Shown piece by piece: positions 37,146-46,071 of a stretch of 64,000 bases of DNA. Numbering within the stretch: the first letter of the stretch is position 1; every line of letters begins with the position of its first letter. The notes below the pieces were generated by a model that did not search any database, was not told the DNA's origin, and worked only from the letters and a program-made list of their open reading frames with translations. The stretch is from positions 1-64,000 of the forward strand of contig NZ_JAFEXF010000001.1 in assembly GCF_016905445.1 (NCBI RefSeq), written 5' to 3'. Source of the DNA: Streptomyces sp. G44. GTDB taxonomy: Bacteria > Actinomycetota > Actinomycetes > Streptomycetales > Streptomycetaceae. Position numbers and translations under genes: made by a program.

Positions 37146-38536
37146 CACCGGCCCCCGCCGACCAGGGGAGGCGGCGCACCGCGCCGCTGCTCCCAGGGGG
37201 CCACGCCCCGTGGCTGGGGCCGGTCATGGGATTCCGCCGAGATCCGGTGACCCTGCTGCGTACCGGCCGTGAACGAGTCGGCAACGCTTTCCGATTCCCC
37301 CTGCTGGGGCAGCAGGTGCACTTCGCCTGCGGGCCGGACGCACACGCGGCCGTCTTCACCGCCGACGAGGCGGTGCTGAGCCCGAGGGAGGCATACCGCT
37401 TCATGGCGCCCGTCTTCGGGCCGGGGGTCGCGTACGACGCCGAACCTGAGGCGATGGCCGAGCAGATCGGTCACCTGCTGCCCGCGCTCGGGTCCCGCCG
37501 GCTCGAGGCCCACGCCCGCGTCATGGAGGAGGAAGCCGAGGCACACGTCGCACGCTGGCAGGAGGCGGGCGAGCTGGACCTGCTCACCGAGCTGAACCGG
37601 CTGACGGTCGCCATCGCGACCCGCTGCCTGATCGGTGACGAGTTCCACCGGCGCATGGGCCCGCAATTGCCCGACCTCTACCACGACTTGGAAAGCGGTA
37701 TCCGACTCGCGGGCGTGCTGAGCCCGCGTGTACCGCTGCCCGCCTTCCGCCGCCGGGACCGGGCGCGCGCGGCCATCGCATCCGCCATCGCCCAGGTGAT
37801 CGCCGAACGGCGAAAGGCAACACCGGAGGGAAGCGGCGGACAGCGCGACATGCTGGCCACCCTCCTCGCTGCCCGTGACACGCGCGGAGCGCCACTGCCG
37901 GACGAGATCGTGATCGGCACGCTCATCAGCATGGTCTTCGCGGGCCAGCACACGAGTGCGGTGCTGGCCGCCTGGACGGGCGTGCTGCTGCTGCGGCACC
38001 CCGAGCACCTCGCCGCGGTCCGCGAGGAACAACGCGCGGTCCTCACCGGATCCGGCGAGGCCACGGCCCGTGCGCTGCACCGGATGCAGGTACTGGAGCG
38101 GTGCATCCGGGAGGCCGAACGCCTGCATCCGCCTCTGGTACTGCTCATGCGCAAAGCCATGCGGGACCTGACGCTCGACGGCCACCGGCTGGAGGCCGGC
38201 ACGCTGGTCATGCTCTCCCCGGCCGTGGCGCACCGCATGCCGGAGGTCTTCCGCGATCCGGACCGGTTCGATCCCTCCCGGTACGAGGCGCCCCGCGCGG
38301 AACACCGTCAGCCCTACAGCCTCATCGGCTTCGGCGGGGGCAAGCACCGGTGCGTCGGCACGGCCTTCGCCTACCAGCAGGTCAAGACGGTGTGGAGCGT
38401 TCTCCTGCGCCGGGTGGATCTGAAGACGGTGCGCGCCGACCACAAGCCTGACTACTCCACCTTCGTTCCGGCGCCCGTCGCCCCACTCTCCGTGCGCTAC
38501 CGAAAACTGTCCCGCCGAGCCTTGGAGCAGATGTGA
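37142..38536 (+). CDS. cyp51: Cytochrome P450, sterol 14-alpha-demethylase (CYP51)
   Basis: A 464-aa P450 with the CYP51-specific B'-helix signature from Y85 (YRFMAPVFGPGVAYD) and the I-helix FAGQHTS (H270-T271-S272). It also has ExxR at E324-R327 followed by LHPPLVLLMRKA, and the heme-ligand motif FGGGKHRCVG with C404. The ending (DYSTFVPAPVAPLSVRYRKL) also matches bacterial CYP51. The enzyme removes the 14-alpha methyl of lanosterol-type sterols as formate. GTG 37142 overlaps the upstream TGA, and its own stop overlaps the Rieske start, so three genes are coupled. Confidence 0.88.
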   Translation: MTPAPADQGRRRTAPLLPGGHAPWLGPVMGFRRDPVTLLRTGRERVGNAFRFPLLGQQVHFACGPDAHAAVFTADEAVLSPREAYRFMAPVFGPGVAYDAEPEAMAEQIGHLLPALGSRRLEAHARVMEEEAEAHVARWQEAGELDLLTELNRLTVAIATRCLIGDEFHRRMGPQLPDLYHDLESGIRLAGVLSPRVPLPAFRRRDRARAAIASAIAQVIAERRKATPEGSGGQRDMLATLLAARDTRGAPLPDEIVIGTLISMVFAGQHTSAVLAAWTGVLLLRHPEHLAAVREEQRAVLTGSGEATARALHRMQVLERCIREAERLHPPLVLLMRKAMRDLTLDGHRLEAGTLVMLSPAVAHRMPEVFRDPDRFDPSRYEAPRAEHRQPYSLIGFGGGKHRCVGTAFAYQQVKTVWSVLLRRVDLKTVRADHKPDYSTFVPAPVAPLSVRYRKLSRRALEQM

Positions 38537-39717
38537 GCGGCGAGCCCTCCAGCACGCGTTCCGTTTCCCCCTCGCACTCCGGCCCTCCCGTATTCGCGCA
38601 GGCGCGTGGCAAGCGGGCCAAGGTGCGCGCCGCCGGCATGGACCCTGATTACTGGTACGCCGTGGAGTACGACGCCGCACTGAAACCTGGCGGAAAGCTC
38701 GCCACCCGCTTCTGGGGTCACCCGATCGTGGTCTACCGGGGCATGGACGGCACCCTGCATGCCCTGGAGGACCGGTGCGCACACCGTCAACTGGCTCTGT
38801 CCGGCGGCGAGGTCAACGGCTGCCACCTCACCTGCACGTACCACGGCTGGACTTACGACGGTGACGGCAAGGTGGTCCATTACGCCCACGACCTCTTCGG
38901 CCGCGCCCAGCCCGAGGTGAAGATCACCAGCTATCCGGTCACCAGCCGCCACGGGATGATCTGGATCTTCCCCGGCGACCCCGCCCTCGCCGCGACACGC
39001 GCCGTCCCGGACATTCCCGAGCTGACCGGCCCGGACGCCTGGGCCCGAGTGGATCTGTCCTTCGTCTGGGGCGCCCACCATTCGATGGTCACCGACAACG
39101 TCAGCGACTTCACCCACGCTTATCTGCACCGCAAGTACCGCCCCTTCTGGGACGCCAAGCTGACGCGGTACGAACTCGTCGGTGAGAGTGTGGAGGTGTC
39201 CTACGACGCCCACATCGGCGGTGGCCGCTTCTCCGGACGGTTCGTCGACCGCCGCCGCGTCGACGCCACGTCCATTCACCTCGCGTTCCAGTACCCCTAT
39301 CAGCGGTCGGACACCGGCGGCGCCATCAAGCACTGGTGCTTCATGCTGCCCCTGGACCGAAGCACGACCCAGGTCTTCTTCCTCTTCTACTTCGACTCGC
39401 TGAGCATTCCCGGCACGAACCGCAAAGTCCCGCGCTGTCTCATGCGCCCGCTCATGCGCGCGGCCAGGGCCCTCGCCATCAGGCCGTTGCTCAGCGAGGA
39501 CGGAGAAGCCCTCGAGGCGGAGCAGCGCGGCTGGGAAACGCACCATGCCGCCCCGGTCGTCGAACTCAACCCCGCAGTGAGCCTGTTCCAGGACCTCACC
39601 ATCCGCAAGTGGGAGGAATACCTTGACCGTGACCGGCAACGGCCCTCACGCATCGCCCTCGCGGACGGAAAGCCCCCCGCGCAACGTTGCCGAGCAGGCG
39701 CGTCGACTGGCCTGTGA
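38533..39717 (+). CDS. Rieske oxygenase, sterol C4-demethylase SdmA-like
   Basis: A 394-aa Rieske non-heme iron oxygenase. The 2Fe-2S motif is CAHRQLAL ... CTYHGW (C-x-H, 17 residues, C-x2-H), near residues 80-100. The mononuclear iron motif DNVSDFTHAYLH has the D/N-x-H-x4-H ligands. Rieske proteins of this type (SdmA in Methylococcus) oxidise sterol C4 methyls, and Neverland/DAF-36 are eukaryotic sterol relatives. GTG 38533 overlaps the CYP51 stop; GGAG lies five bases upstream. The 3' end overlaps the cyclase gene by 95 nt. Confidence 0.8.
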   Translation: MSGEPSSTRSVSPSHSGPPVFAQARGKRAKVRAAGMDPDYWYAVEYDAALKPGGKLATRFWGHPIVVYRGMDGTLHALEDRCAHRQLALSGGEVNGCHLTCTYHGWTYDGDGKVVHYAHDLFGRAQPEVKITSYPVTSRHGMIWIFPGDPALAATRAVPDIPELTGPDAWARVDLSFVWGAHHSMVTDNVSDFTHAYLHRKYRPFWDAKLTRYELVGESVEVSYDAHIGGGRFSGRFVDRRRVDATSIHLAFQYPYQRSDTGGAIKHWCFMLPLDRSTTQVFFLFYFDSLSIPGTNRKVPRCLMRPLMRAARALAIRPLLSEDGEALEAEQRGWETHHAAPVVELNPAVSLFQDLTIRKWEEYLDRDRQRPSRIALADGKPPAQRCRAGASTGL

Positions 39718-41647
39718 GCATCTTCTCTCCGTCCAGGGCGGCGACGGGGCCTGGGAGGGAGAGATGGTCTGGAACACGATGATCCTCTCGCAGTACGTCA
39801 TCGTGCACCGCGTCGTGGACCGACCGTTGCCCGCCTCGACGCGCACGGAGATCGTGCGCCACTACACCGCCACGGTCACCACTGAAGGCGGATGGGGACA
39901 GCACCCCGACTCCGGTCCGTCCCTCTACTGCACCACCCTGGCCTACGTCGCACTGCGCCTGCTCGGCCTGGAGGCGCAGGACCCGCTGTGCGCGCGGGCC
40001 CGCTCCTGGCTCCGCGCCCAGCCCGGCGGTGTCGCGGCCATCCCGACCTGGGGCAAGCTGTGGCTGGCGATCATCGGCCTGTACGACCACCGTGCCGTCA
40101 ACCCGCTGCCACCCGAGATCTTCCTCCTGCCCCGCTGGACACCCGTCCACCCGGACCGCCTGTACTGCCACACCCGCACCATCTACCAGGCGATGGCGTA
40201 CCTGTACGGTGCCCGCGTAAGACACGACCTCGGCCGCCTGGGCGAGGCGCTGAGCCGGGAACTGTACGGCGAGCGTTCCCCGAGCCCGGCCGACCGCACC
40301 CTGCTGGGTGCCGACGCCCTCTTTCCGCCCAGCAGGGCGCTGCGGGCCGCCTTCACCGCCCTTGCCGTGTACGAGCGCGCACCACTGCCCGGACTGCGCC
40401 GCCGTGCACTGAGCCGCTGCTTGCGGCGGGTGCGGCATGAGCAGGAAGTGACCGGACAGGCCGGCATCTCCCCGGTCAGCACACTGCTCAACGTCGTCGT
40501 GCTGCATGCCGCGGGAGCGGCACGGCAGGAGATCGATCGGGCACTCGACGGCGTGGAGAGCTGGCGCTGGAGGGATCCGGAACGAGGCATCCGCTACGCC
40601 GGCGCCCGCTCCCACTCCTGGGACACCGCCTTCGCGGTGGAAGCGCTGCTCGCCGGCAACAGCACCGCACCGCAGGACACGAGGCTTCTCACCGCCGTCC
40701 GCGCCGCCTGCTCGTTCCTCACGGCGGCCCAGCTCACGGAGGACATCCCCGATGCCACCGTGACGGCCCGAGCGCCCGCCCAGGGCGGCTGGTGCTTCTC
40801 CGAAGGCGCGCACCGCTGGCCGGTCAGTGACTGCACCGCCGAAGCCGCCGCCGCTCTCCTGCACGCCGCCCGCGTCGACCCCCGGGCACCGGTGCCCGAC
40901 CGGGCACGACTGGCGCAGGCGACTCGGTTCCTCCTGCACCGGCAGAACGGCGACGGCGGCTTCGGCACCTACGAGCCCCGGCGCGGCCCGCGACTACTGG
41001 AGCGTCTCAACCCGGCCGAGATGTTCACCAACTGCGTGGTGGAGGACTCCTACATCGAGTGCACCGGCTCGGCGCTGGTGGCGCTTGCCGAGCTTCCCCC
41101 CGAAGCCTCCGCGTCAGACGCACAGGACACCGCGCGGGCGCGCCGCCGCGCCCTCCGCTTCCTCCTGCGCTCCCAGTCGCCCGACGGCTCCTGGCCGGCG
41201 GCATGGGGAGTGAACCGGATCTACGGCACACTCTTCGCGGTACGGGGCTTGCACGCCGCGGGACTGCCGGCCCGCCACCCCTCGATGCGACGGGCCGCGG
41301 AGTGGCTGGAATCCGTCCAGCAGGAAGACGGCGGCTGGTCGGAGCACCACCGCGGCTGCCTGGAGCAGCGCTACATCCAGGGCGGCCCCAGCCAACCGGT
41401 GCAAACGGCCTGGGCGGTGCTGGCCCTGCTCCAGATCCGCTCGCCCGACAGCGCCTCCCTCGAAAGCGGCGTGAGATGGCTGTGCGCGCACCAGGCGGCG
41501 GACGGCACCTGGCGACAAGAGACCGCGGCCGGCGTCTTCTTCGGCACAGCGATGCTCGACTACCGCCTCTACGCCGCCTACTTCCCGCTGTGGGCCCTGG
41601 GCCGGTGGCTGGCCACTACACACGCCGCGTCAGGGAGGCCGTGTTGA
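39623..41647 (+). CDS. Oxidosqualene cyclase (lanosterol/cycloartenol synthase family)
   Basis: A 674-aa triterpene cyclase. The catalytic motif is VSDCTAE (D403-C404), which marks oxidosqualene cyclases; squalene-hopene cyclases have DxDD. H183 in LYCHTRTIYQAM corresponds to yeast H234. Five QW-type repeats are visible (QGGDGAWEG, QNGDGGFGT, QSPDGSWPA, QQEDGGWSE, QAADGTWRQ). Product-determining positions are unusual: V401 (lanosterol-like), H397 (cycloartenol-like) and G327 where Thr or Tyr is usual. TTG 39623 is placed six bases after GGGAGG; GTG 39629 is possible. The product cannot be fixed from sequence. Confidence 0.9.
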   Translation: MTVTGNGPHASPSRTESPPRNVAEQARRLACEHLLSVQGGDGAWEGEMVWNTMILSQYVIVHRVVDRPLPASTRTEIVRHYTATVTTEGGWGQHPDSGPSLYCTTLAYVALRLLGLEAQDPLCARARSWLRAQPGGVAAIPTWGKLWLAIIGLYDHRAVNPLPPEIFLLPRWTPVHPDRLYCHTRTIYQAMAYLYGARVRHDLGRLGEALSRELYGERSPSPADRTLLGADALFPPSRALRAAFTALAVYERAPLPGLRRRALSRCLRRVRHEQEVTGQAGISPVSTLLNVVVLHAAGAARQEIDRALDGVESWRWRDPERGIRYAGARSHSWDTAFAVEALLAGNSTAPQDTRLLTAVRAACSFLTAAQLTEDIPDATVTARAPAQGGWCFSEGAHRWPVSDCTAEAAAALLHAARVDPRAPVPDRARLAQATRFLLHRQNGDGGFGTYEPRRGPRLLERLNPAEMFTNCVVEDSYIECTGSALVALAELPPEASASDAQDTARARRRALRFLLRSQSPDGSWPAAWGVNRIYGTLFAVRGLHAAGLPARHPSMRRAAEWLESVQQEDGGWSEHHRGCLEQRYIQGGPSQPVQTAWAVLALLQIRSPDSASLESGVRWLCAHQAADGTWRQETAAGVFFGTAMLDYRLYAAYFPLWALGRWLATTHAASGRPC

Positions 41648-42240
41648 AAGCGCCCGTCAAGCCGATCAACCCACCCACTGTGCGTCCGGCACGGCTGCGC
41701 GGCAAAGACAGCGCCACTCTGGGGTTTCTTGCCTTCTCCTGCCTCCTCGCCTTCTCGGTGGAGCTGTACTTCGTGCTCCACTTCCGCACCATTCACCACC
41801 AAGATGATGTCTTCGCCACCCTCTTCTCCATCTACGGTGACGGTGACAGGACCTATTACGGACAGGGAGACGTCTATCTCCCCTTCGCACTGGAGACGTT
41901 GAACGTCTACGTCACCCAGGTGCTGAACCTCTTGCTGGGCTGGGCGATCCTCCGTGACCGGCCATGGCGGTACCCGCTCCAACTGACGGTGGCGTCCTAC
42001 CTCTCCTACTCAGTGATCCTGTACTTCTGGCACGCGCACGCAGCCGGATATCCGGACATGCCGGTACACGACGCCTGGGGCTACTTCATCTTCTACGCGC
42101 CCAACCTGCCCTGGCTGCTGGGAAACCTGTGGATGGGGTGCGCGGCGTTCAGGGTGATCACCACTCACCTTGGCAGCACTCACCCTCGCGACGAGGACAG
42201 CGGAGACCCCGCCGCACCTGCGGTTCGGCAAGTCAGCTGA
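41641..42240 (+). CDS. EBP-like sterol delta8-delta7 isomerase (EXPERA domain)
   Basis: A 199-aa membrane protein with five hydrophobic segments matching emopamil-binding protein: FSIYGDGDRTYYGQGD, LPFALETLNVYVTQVLNLLL (the ET motif), YPLQLTVASYLSYSVILYFW and WGYFIFYAPNLPWLLGNLW. EBP shifts the sterol double bond from C8 to C7. GTG 41641 and TTG 41644 are both possible; the TTG overlaps the cyclase stop (TTGA) and has GGGAGG at ideal spacing. The gene directly follows the cyclase. Confidence 0.82.
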   Translation: MLKAPVKPINPPTVRPARLRGKDSATLGFLAFSCLLAFSVELYFVLHFRTIHHQDDVFATLFSIYGDGDRTYYGQGDVYLPFALETLNVYVTQVLNLLLGWAILRDRPWRYPLQLTVASYLSYSVILYFWHAHAAGYPDMPVHDAWGYFIFYAPNLPWLLGNLWMGCAAFRVITTHLGSTHPRDEDSGDPAAPAVRQVS

Positions 42241-42397
42241 CCGGCCTCCTGGCGACAGCACGGGGCAGCGAACGGGAGGTGTGGGATGTCGTGGCGCGGC
42301 TGAGCACCGCGTCGAAGCCGCGGGCGTGCAGGGTCCGACCGTCGCAGCCACCACCGGTCTCGTCACCCACATGGTCCACAGGGGAGAGAGCGCAGCG

Positions 42398-44629
42398 ATG
42401 CATCGTCCGTACAGTGCCGCCGGCTCCAGAAAGGAGTGGACCGGCCGCCGGTTGTCCCATGCCATAACCCGTTGGAGGCCGTGGCGGCGCGCTCCTGCCA
42501 CGCTCGTCATCTGCGCCCTCGTGACGCTGCTGATGGGGACGTTCGGCATCGGCGGCCTGGACCGGCTCGGCAACACCGGGGCGGTCCCGCCGGACTCCGC
42601 CGTGGCCCGGAGCAGCGCCGTGCTCGCCGAGCGCTATGGCGTCTCCGAGCCCGACCTGGTGCTCCTGCTCCAGGCAGCGTCCGACGTGCAGGCACCGGAG
42701 GTCACCGCGACAGGACGAGCGGTGGAGCAACAGGTCCGGGAGGCCCCAGGTGTCGCGGCCGCGTTCTCGTACTGGACCACACGCGACCCCGCGCTGCTCT
42801 CCCGGGACGCCGCCTCCGCGCTCGTGGTCGTCGACCTGAGCGGTGGGGAAGCCCGGCGAACCGAGACCGCGAAAAGTCTGGTGACAGCACTCGGTGAGCA
42901 GCGGGGACCGGTGCGCATCTCGGCCACGGGACCCGCGTGGACGTACGCCGAGATGTTGGACCAGAACCGTTCGGACCTGCTGAGGGCGGAACTCGTCTCC
43001 GCGCCTCTCGGCGCCCTCATCCTGTTGTTCGTCTTCCGCTCCCTGGTCGCGGCGATGTTGCCGGTCGTCAGCGCGCTCGTCGCCACGTCGGGCACCCTTG
43101 CTTCGATGAGGCTGCTGACGTCCTTCATGGACGTCTCGGTTTACGCTTCGAACGTCACCACCGCTCTCGGGTTCGGCCTCGCGGTGGACTACGGAATTCT
43201 CGTGGTCACGCGCTTTCGTGAGGAATCCGCCGACGGGGCGCAGATACCGCACGCCATCAGCCGGAGCGTCCGTACCGCCGGGCGCGCCGTCCTCGCGTCC
43301 GCGAGCATCGTGGTCGCATCCTTGTCCGCCTTGCTCTTCTTCCCGATGGCGTTCCTGCGCTCCGTGGCCTGGGCTGGTATCGCGGTCGTCGTGTTCTCCG
43401 CCGCGGCGTCGGTGATCGTGATCCCCGCCCTCCTGGCGCTCTTCGGGCGGAACATCGACCGGTGGGACGTGTTCGCCCCCTTCCGGCGACGCGGCCGGCA
43501 TAGCGCGGCGGCAGCCGTCCGGTGGCGCCGGGTGACCCTGACAATCATCCGGCGCCCCGTCATGACAGCGCTTGCCGCCACCGCGGTACTGGGCGTGATG
43601 TCGCTGCCCGCGATCCGCGTCGTCCTCGGGCCCAACAGCGTGGAGGACCTGCCGCGAAACAGCACCACGTACACCACCGCCGTGGCAATCCGCGAGGACT
43701 TCGACTCGGCACCGGAACGTCAACTGACCGTGGGGCTCCCGAACGGAACACCCCGCGACGTCGTCGATCACCTCGCCCGCACTCTGTCGGCACAGCAGCA
43801 CACGGCCGTCGTGCGAAGCTTCACCGGCCAGTACCGCGGCGGCACACGAGTCGAGGCGTCGCGCCCCTGGAACGCCCTCCAGGACACGCCGGGAGGCCCC
43901 CTGCTGACCGTCACCTCCCGCTTCCCTCCCCACTCCGACGAGTCCGCCGCCTTGGTACGGCAGATCCGCTCCCTGCCCGTGCGCGGCACCACCCACGTCA
44001 CTGGTGAAGCGGCACAGGTGGTGGACGCCCTGTTCGCCGCCCATCGCGCACTGCCGTGGAGCTGCGGCTTCGCGGCAGTGGCAACCATGGTCCTGATGGC
44101 CCTGTTCACCCGCAGCCTCCTCGTCCCCCTCAAGGCCGTCGCCGTCGCGGGGTTGAGCATGGCGGCGACCCTGGGTTTCCTCGTCTACGTGTTCCAGGAA
44201 GGACACCTCCGCAGCCTCTTCGGCGACTTCGGCGTCACCGGCTACCTCAGCGGCGAACCCGTGGTGTTCCTCCTTGCGACTACCTACGCGCTCTCCGTCG
44301 ACTACGAGGTGTTCATCGTCGCCCGCATCAGGGAGGAATACCTCGCCTCCGGAGACAACACCGCCGCAGTCGTCGAGGGAATGCAGCACACGGCCCGACT
44401 CGTCACGGCGGCCTCCCTTGTCTTCGCCGCCGCCATGGCCGGCCCCGCCATGTCCCACGTGACCCCGCTGAAGTTCACGGGCCTGGGCCTGGCATTCGCG
44501 GTACTGGTGGACGCCGTGCTCGTGCGGGGGGCACTGGTTCCCAGCCTTATGACTCTGGCGGGGCGGGCGAACTGGTGGCTGCCGTCGGTGCGACGAGCGC
44601 CACGGACCGCGGACGAGCCCGCTCGGTGA
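42398..44629 (+). CDS. MMPL/RND-family transporter
   Basis: A 743-aa RND exporter of the MMPL type: two repeats, each with one membrane segment, a periplasmic-side loop and five more segments. Typical are FGLAVDYGILVVTRFREE in repeat 1 and ATTYALSVDYEVFIVARIRE in repeat 2, with the proton-relay Asp-Tyr pairs. ATG 42398 follows GGGGAGAGAG. It closes the sterol operon after a 157-bp gap. RND proteins move hopanoids (HpnN) and bacterial sterols, so export or placement of the sterol product is the natural guess. Confidence 0.85.
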   Translation: MHRPYSAAGSRKEWTGRRLSHAITRWRPWRRAPATLVICALVTLLMGTFGIGGLDRLGNTGAVPPDSAVARSSAVLAERYGVSEPDLVLLLQAASDVQAPEVTATGRAVEQQVREAPGVAAAFSYWTTRDPALLSRDAASALVVVDLSGGEARRTETAKSLVTALGEQRGPVRISATGPAWTYAEMLDQNRSDLLRAELVSAPLGALILLFVFRSLVAAMLPVVSALVATSGTLASMRLLTSFMDVSVYASNVTTALGFGLAVDYGILVVTRFREESADGAQIPHAISRSVRTAGRAVLASASIVVASLSALLFFPMAFLRSVAWAGIAVVVFSAAASVIVIPALLALFGRNIDRWDVFAPFRRRGRHSAAAAVRWRRVTLTIIRRPVMTALAATAVLGVMSLPAIRVVLGPNSVEDLPRNSTTYTTAVAIREDFDSAPERQLTVGLPNGTPRDVVDHLARTLSAQQHTAVVRSFTGQYRGGTRVEASRPWNALQDTPGGPLLTVTSRFPPHSDESAALVRQIRSLPVRGTTHVTGEAAQVVDALFAAHRALPWSCGFAAVATMVLMALFTRSLLVPLKAVAVAGLSMAATLGFLVYVFQEGHLRSLFGDFGVTGYLSGEPVVFLLATTYALSVDYEVFIVARIREEYLASGDNTAAVVEGMQHTARLVTAASLVFAAAMAGPAMSHVTPLKFTGLGLAFAVLVDAVLVRGALVPSLMTLAGRANWWLPSVRRAPRTADEPAR

Positions 44630-44743
44630 GCGTGAAGCCACCGCCTCGTACGAAGTGGACACGGTGCTACCCGGGCTTTCGGGTCCCGACAGACTCCCAG
44701 GCGACGGGGGATCCAGGCGGGGGCACCCAGAAGGGGGGTGGAG

Positions 44744-45088
44744 ATGCCGCAGGCCCGTCTTCAACTGCTGCTTTGCCAGATGGAGGAACCGGCAGCGGAT
44801 CGTTGCGCGCAGTGCCGGTGTGGCGGCGCGAAGTCATCGAGCACGTCGAAAAAGGGCAGCTGCGGCCGTTGCTGCGGAGAACTGCTCGACCAACGACTCG
44901 ACCACGGCGGTCGGGTCGCCTTCCAGCGTCCTGGTGCCCGGCGGGTCCGCTGTGTGCCGTTTGACGCGGTCGCCGGTCAAGCAGAACGCGGGCCCGGTGA
45001 CCGATCGGACTATGTGGAAAGCCTGGACCCGGCCCGCGGTCTGGAGCCCCTGTTAACCGGCGGAAGCTGCGCGCTTTCTACCGCTTGA
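44744..45088 (+). CDS. Hypothetical Cys-rich small protein
   Basis: A possible 114-aa protein from ATG 44744 (preceded by AAGGGGGG) to 45088. Two cysteine clusters (CAQCRCGG and CGRCCGELLDQRLDHGGR) suggest zinc binding. Its end overlaps the convergent nuclease-like gene by 11 bp. I know no family, and codon bias is only moderate. If it is not real, the 44630-45077 interval has no gene. Confidence 0.35.
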   Translation: MPQARLQLLLCQMEEPAADRCAQCRCGGAKSSSTSKKGSCGRCCGELLDQRLDHGGRVAFQRPGARRVRCVPFDAVAGQAERGPGDRSDYVESLDPARGLEPLLTGGSCALSTA

Positions 45089-45872
45089 GCTGTGCCAGGA
45101 AGTCCTCAACGAACTTCTCCACCTCGGCCCGGCTCTTCACTTCCTCCACGTTTAGCCGGTCCACCACCTTCACGCCGGAGTGCAGGAATAGGCGGGTGCG
45201 GCTGTGGTCGCGCCCGGCATGGCCCTTGTGCTGGGGCCCGTCAATCTCGATCACACCTGCGTAGCCGCGATACGTGATCAACAGGTCGGGCTCGAAGGTC
45301 CAGCCCCTCACCCTCATACCTCCGAGCGGCACGATGCCGATCGTCTCGTTGTCAGGTAGCGAGTGCTGCCGCTCCCTGAGTACCCGGTAGACGTCGAGCT
45401 CCCACTCGTTCGTGAAGCGGAGCTGATCTTCGACTGGGTGTCCCGGTTCGAGCTGTACCTTGCGGCCTTGGTTGCTGGGCCTGGGGCTGTCCGCAGTCTT
45501 GACCTGCCTGCGCCAGTCCGGGCCGAGGCGAGGGATCGACGGCCGGGCGACGAGCGCATCAACGGACTTGCTCGACCCCCACAGCACGTCTCGCATCACC
45601 TCGGCAATGCTCTCCAACTCCCCCTCGTTGTATGTGGGGTACAGGCTCGGCTCTACCACGAGCACGATCCGGTAGCCCTCGTGGTCGTACTCGGTGTTCC
45701 AGAGTCGGACCTCAGCCGACGACACGTCGGCGATCATCCGTGCCGTATCCGTCTTCCCCAGGTGATACGCCAGCACAGCGCTCGTGCCGAGCAGCCACTC
45801 ACTCACCAGAGGAGCGTTCTCGGGGGTGTCAAGGGCCTGCGACATGTCAGGCGATGGCAGGTCATCACTCAT
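45078..45872 (-). CDS. DUF559/VSR-like PD-(D/E)XK protein
   Basis: A 264-aa protein from ATG 45872. The N-terminal part is unrecognised (about 150 aa). The C-terminal 110 residues resemble DUF559/very-short-patch-repair-like nucleases: TFEPDLLITYRGYAGVIEID with Asp and Glu-x-Asp, then GPQHKGHAGRDHSRTRLFL, then an ending helix. The lysine of a strict D-ExK site is replaced (EID), so activity is uncertain. It lies just inside the tRNA-Arg scar. No clear Shine-Dalgarno is visible before the ATG. Confidence 0.5.
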   Translation of the reverse strand: MSDDLPSPDMSQALDTPENAPLVSEWLLGTSAVLAYHLGKTDTARMIADVSSAEVRLWNTEYDHEGYRIVLVVEPSLYPTYNEGELESIAEVMRDVLWGSSKSVDALVARPSIPRLGPDWRRQVKTADSPRPSNQGRKVQLEPGHPVEDQLRFTNEWELDVYRVLRERQHSLPDNETIGIVPLGGMRVRGWTFEPDLLITYRGYAGVIEIDGPQHKGHAGRDHSRTRLFLHSGVKVVDRLNVEEVKSRAEVEKFVEDFLAQLKR

Positions 45873-46071
45873 GTCCAGGATTGTGACAGGTACCGCTGAC
45901 AGCGGAAGGGCACCGGAGGGCGAGGGGTCTCCCGTCAACCTGATGAGCTGACAACGATGTTGGGGCCGAGCCGCACCGGCCGGAGCCCGGACCGGGAAGC
46001 CGCACCGGCCGGACAACGTGTTGCTAGGGGGTGCTACGCCCACAACAACTGCGACGCAGCGGGCAATGGGA

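Noticed and set aside
39623..41647. Squalene-hopene cyclase
   Set aside because: The catalytic motif is VSDCTAE, not the DxDDTA of hopene cyclases, and the neighbours are sterol enzymes.
42233..44764. 843-aa minus-strand frame opposite the MMPL gene
   Set aside because: Shadow frame; the MMPL reading has membrane segments and family motifs.
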